Below are positions 40,412 through 43,897 of a stretch of 43,897 bases of DNA, one piece after another. Position 1 is the first letter of the stretch. Every line of letters starts with the position of its first letter. This DNA is from Pseudomonadota bacterium (GTDB lineage: Bacteria; Pseudomonadota; Gammaproteobacteria; Burkholderiales; Thiobacillaceae), in contig JAJXTE010000007.1 of NCBI GenBank assembly GCA_021784115.1, positions 1 through 43,897 of the forward strand, in the 5' to 3' direction. The translations under genes were made by a program, and so were the position numbers. The notes below the pieces were generated by a model. That model was not told the origin of the DNA. It saw nothing but the letters and a program-made list of their open reading frames with translations, and did not search any database.

Positions 40412-42147
40412 CAGAACGACACCCCGAGCGAGAAATGCAGACGGAATTGTTGGGTGGCTTCGCCATACGCCACATCGAGATTCACCGGACCCACCGGCGA
40501 GCGGTAGCGCGCGCCGAGGCCGTAGCCGAACACCGGCGACAGCTGGCCCGGGCTGTCGGCGGCATCGCCCGCATCGACGAACAGCGCCATGCCCCAGGTG
40601 CGGTTGAAGAAATAGTTGTATTCGACGCTGCCGGTGGCGAGATAGCGCACCGACGCGACCCCGCCTTCCAGCGTGCGTCCCAGGCTCTGGTAGGCGTAGC
40701 CGCGCACCGAGTTGTCACCGCCGGCACGGAACAGGAAATCGGTGGGGATGCCGTCGCGCGTGTCGGCCAGCACGCTGCCGACTTCGCCGCGCAGCACCCA
40801 TCGCCCGTTGTTGCCGGCGGGGAAATACTGGGTATGGCGCCCATACAGGCGAATGAAGCTGGTGTCCGACAGCAGCGCCTCGGCCGCACCGCCGGCCTGC
40901 AGGGTAAGCACATGGCCGCGCCGCGGATAGAAGGCGCGTCCAACCGCGCGCTGGGTCCACGCGTAGTTGGCGCTCAACGCCCGGTTGCGCACGTCGACCA
41001 CATCGCCGATGGTCTGCTGTTCGGTCTGGTATTGCAGCGAAACAGTGGTCTCGATCTGCCCGCGCCTGCGGGTGCGCCTGGCCGCCGCCACCGTGGAACG
41101 GGTTCTTTGCCCCTCGATGTCTTCCTGCTTGAACTGCGCGCCGAGACTGTTCTCGTAGCCTGCCGACGTGCGCGGCCAAGCGAGTTCCGCCGCGCCGGAC
41201 TGTCGATTGGTTTCGATGCGCGCGTCGAGTTTCAGGCGCAAACCGCGGTCGGCGATGTCGCGCGCCAGCCATCCCACCTGCACCCGCGCGCCAGTGTCCG
41301 TGCTCACCCCCGCGCCCACGCTGAACCGCTTCTCCGCCCGCTCCACCACCTCGACCCGGATCGGTACCGCCGCCGCCTGGGCGGGATCGGGCTCGATGCT
41401 GACCGTGGCATGCGCGTAATAGCCGCTCGTTTCCAGTGCGACCTGGTAATCGAGCAAATCCCGCTGGCGGAACGGTTTCCCCGGTTTGGCCGGATTGAGA
41501 TTGCGGACGATCGACACGGGATAGCGCTGAACGCCGCTGATGACCGGCTCGCCATAGAAGTATGCCGGCCCGCTGTCGATCGTCAGCGTCAGGTCGGCCG
41601 CCCGCGCGGCCGGGTCGATGCGCGCCTCGCTCGCTGCCAATCGCGCTGCCGGATAACGCACTGCCAGCAGCGGTTGCAGCACCGCCAGCTTGGCTGCCGT
41701 CCAGTTCGCCTGGCGAAACGGCATCCCCTGCTTCAGCGAAAAGCTGCGCTCGATACGCCCACGCAAGCCGGCCGCATCGGCATGCGTTTTCAGTTCACCG
41801 TCGAAAACCAGCTTCACGCTGCGCACCGTGGTGCGCGCGCCGGGATCGACCCGGTACACCACCCGCCAGTCGTCCCCCACCCGTTCCACCGTGCTCTCCA
41901 CCCGCGGCGAAAAATAGCCCTCGGTCGCCAGCAGATCGCGCGCCGTCAGTTCGCTCTGCCGCTGCAGCCGCGCGATTTCCTCCGCATCCAGCTTCTCGCC
42001 CTGGCGCGCCGCGCGTGCCGTTTCCAGGTGTTGCGTCAGCAGCGCCTTGACCTCGTTCGGCGCATCCACCTCCACCGTCAGCGCGTGCGCCGGCGTCGCG
42101 AACAGCGCGGCAAGAAGCAGCAAGGTGTTGAAAAGGCGAGCAGGCAA
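40411..42147 (-). CDS. tamA: TamA outer-membrane beta-barrel (Omp85 family)
   Basis: TamA of 578 residues has a cleavable signal peptide (about 1-22, ending PAHA), then three POTRA-like domains (to about 260) and a C-terminal 16-strand Omp85 barrel. The FRAGGDNSVRGYAYQSLG stretch holds the RGY-type motif of Omp85, and the last strand ends in F (LHFSLGVSF), as BamA requires for assembly. The start is a TTG at 42147 with a GTGGA ribosome-binding site; no in-frame ATG lies near, and a promoter-like pair lies 30 bases upstream. It forms an operon with tamB. Confidence 0.9.
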   Translation of the reverse strand: MPARLFNTLLLLAALFATPAHALTVEVDAPNEVKALLTQHLETARAARQGEKLDAEEIARLQRQSELTARDLLATEGYFSPRVESTVERVGDDWRVVYRVDPGARTTVRSVKLVFDGELKTHADAAGLRGRIERSFSLKQGMPFRQANWTAAKLAVLQPLLAVRYPAARLAASEARIDPAARAADLTLTIDSGPAYFYGEPVISGVQRYPVSIVRNLNPAKPGKPFRQRDLLDYQVALETSGYYAHATVSIEPDPAQAAAVPIRVEVVERAEKRFSVGAGVSTDTGARVQVGWLARDIADRGLRLKLDARIETNRQSGAAELAWPRTSAGYENSLGAQFKQEDIEGQRTRSTVAAARRTRRRGQIETTVSLQYQTEQQTIGDVVDVRNRALSANYAWTQRAVGRAFYPRRGHVLTLQAGGAAEALLSDTSFIRLYGRHTQYFPAGNNGRWVLRGEVGSVLADTRDGIPTDFLFRAGGDNSVRGYAYQSLGRTLEGGVASVRYLATGSVEYNYFFNRTWGMALFVDAGDAADSPGQLSPVFGYGLGARYRSPVGPVNLDVAYGEATQQFRLHFSLGVSF

Positions 42148-42177
42148 GACGATCCACGCGAAAGAAGACGTCAGTCC

Positions 42178-42207
42178 ATTCTAGGGGGTGTCCCCGGGAT
42201 CGGGCAA
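42178..42207 (-). promoter_or_regulatory. Promoter of tamA-tamB
   Basis: On the minus strand TTGCCC (42207-42202), an 18-base spacer and TAGAAT (42183-42178). The predicted leader is about 24 bases, ending at the TTG start. Confidence 0.52.
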
Positions 42208-42378
42208 AACTGTGGACATCCGGGTGCCGTGGCACCGATGGCGGGCGCAGGCCATGCGGGTGCTTCAACTGTCTTGCATGTGCATCATCGAAGATCCGCG
42301 CCTTTATGCGGACCCGAGTGTCATCCTGTCGACCAGAACGTCTGCCATCGACGGCGCTCGCCTGGACCACCGCCCAAC

Positions 42379-42406
42379 AAAAAAAGAGGGTGGAATCCCA
42401 CCCTCT
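42379..42406 (-). terminator. Terminator of clpB
   Basis: On the minus strand AGAGGGTGG pairs perfectly with CCACCCTCT around a 4-base loop, followed by a run of seven T residues. It lies 20 bases past the clpB stop. Confidence 0.9.
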
Positions 42407-42425
42407 CCATGACCGCCTGTCCTGA

Positions 42426-43897
<1,472 letters not shown>

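Noticed and set aside
42188-42412. A 74-codon plus-strand frame between tamA and clpB
   Set aside because: It runs through the clpB terminator and the tamA promoter region, and has no family pattern or ribosome-binding site.

Overview
The window looks like a chromosomal segment of a sulfur-oxidising, CO2-fixing betaproteobacterium of the Thiobacillus type. Four things suggest this: an AprA subunit of dissimilatory APS reductase at the left edge; a nearby CbbQ/CbbO-type ATPase/VWA pair of the kind that activates RuBisCO or NO reductase; the EarP/EF-P(Arg32) pair; and betaproteobacterial gene orders such as alaA-hom-thrC and surE-pcm-nlpD-rpoS. Coding density and G+C are high throughout. I see no phage, insertion sequence, CRISPR array or plasmid gene. 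The assignment rests on recognised protein families and was not checked by any search.

Layout. 1-6065 (+): 3' part of aprA with a strong terminator, then a cysteine-cluster (YkgJ-type) protein, a DUF4124 protein, a MoxR-class AAA ATPase, its VWA partner and a small unrecognised gene overlapping that partner. 6062-7818 (-): rplU-rpmA, a terminator, then obg. 7987-9105 (+): ispB and tRNA-Pro(CGG). 9173-9982: a small exported protein (-) and a 480-base stretch with little in it. 9983-13240 (+): a CDGSH protein, a DUF924 protein, metG and acylphosphatase. 13258-18725 (-): a predicted small RNA with anti-Shine-Dalgarno-like CCUCC repeats and its own promoter and terminator, then dnaE, efp and earP. 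18800-19561: a PsiF-repeat protein (-) and a cold-shock protein (+). 19624-24726: icd (-) divergent from rluE-nudJ-mnmA-glnS (+), partly the same order as in E. coli. 24868-25524 (+): an OmpA-like lipoprotein. 25739-31563 (-): a six-gene run, alaA-hom-thrC-UDG family-GST-msrA. 31730-32125 (+): a Mth938-like gene. 32126-32594: a repeat-rich intergenic block. 32595-36585 (-): surE-pcm-nlpD-rpoS-yrfG. 36689-42147 (-): tamA-tamB. 42426-end (-): 3' part of clpB.

How the genes work together. Most are housekeeping: translation (L21, L27, Obg, EF-P and EarP, MetRS, GlnRS, MnmA, RluE, tRNA-Pro), replication (DnaE), the TCA cycle (Icd), quinone side-chain synthesis (IspB), threonine synthesis (Hom, ThrC), envelope assembly (TamA/TamB, NlpD, the OmpA-like lipoprotein) and stress survival (RpoS, Pcm, SurE, ClpB, MsrA, CspA-like). 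The energy-metabolism part is the left 6 kb. The best candidates for something little described are the small RNA at 13258-13356 and the uncharacterised genes around the ATPase/VWA pair beside aprA. Promoter-like hexamers favour start codons for ispB and alaA that lie well downstream of the longest reading frame.
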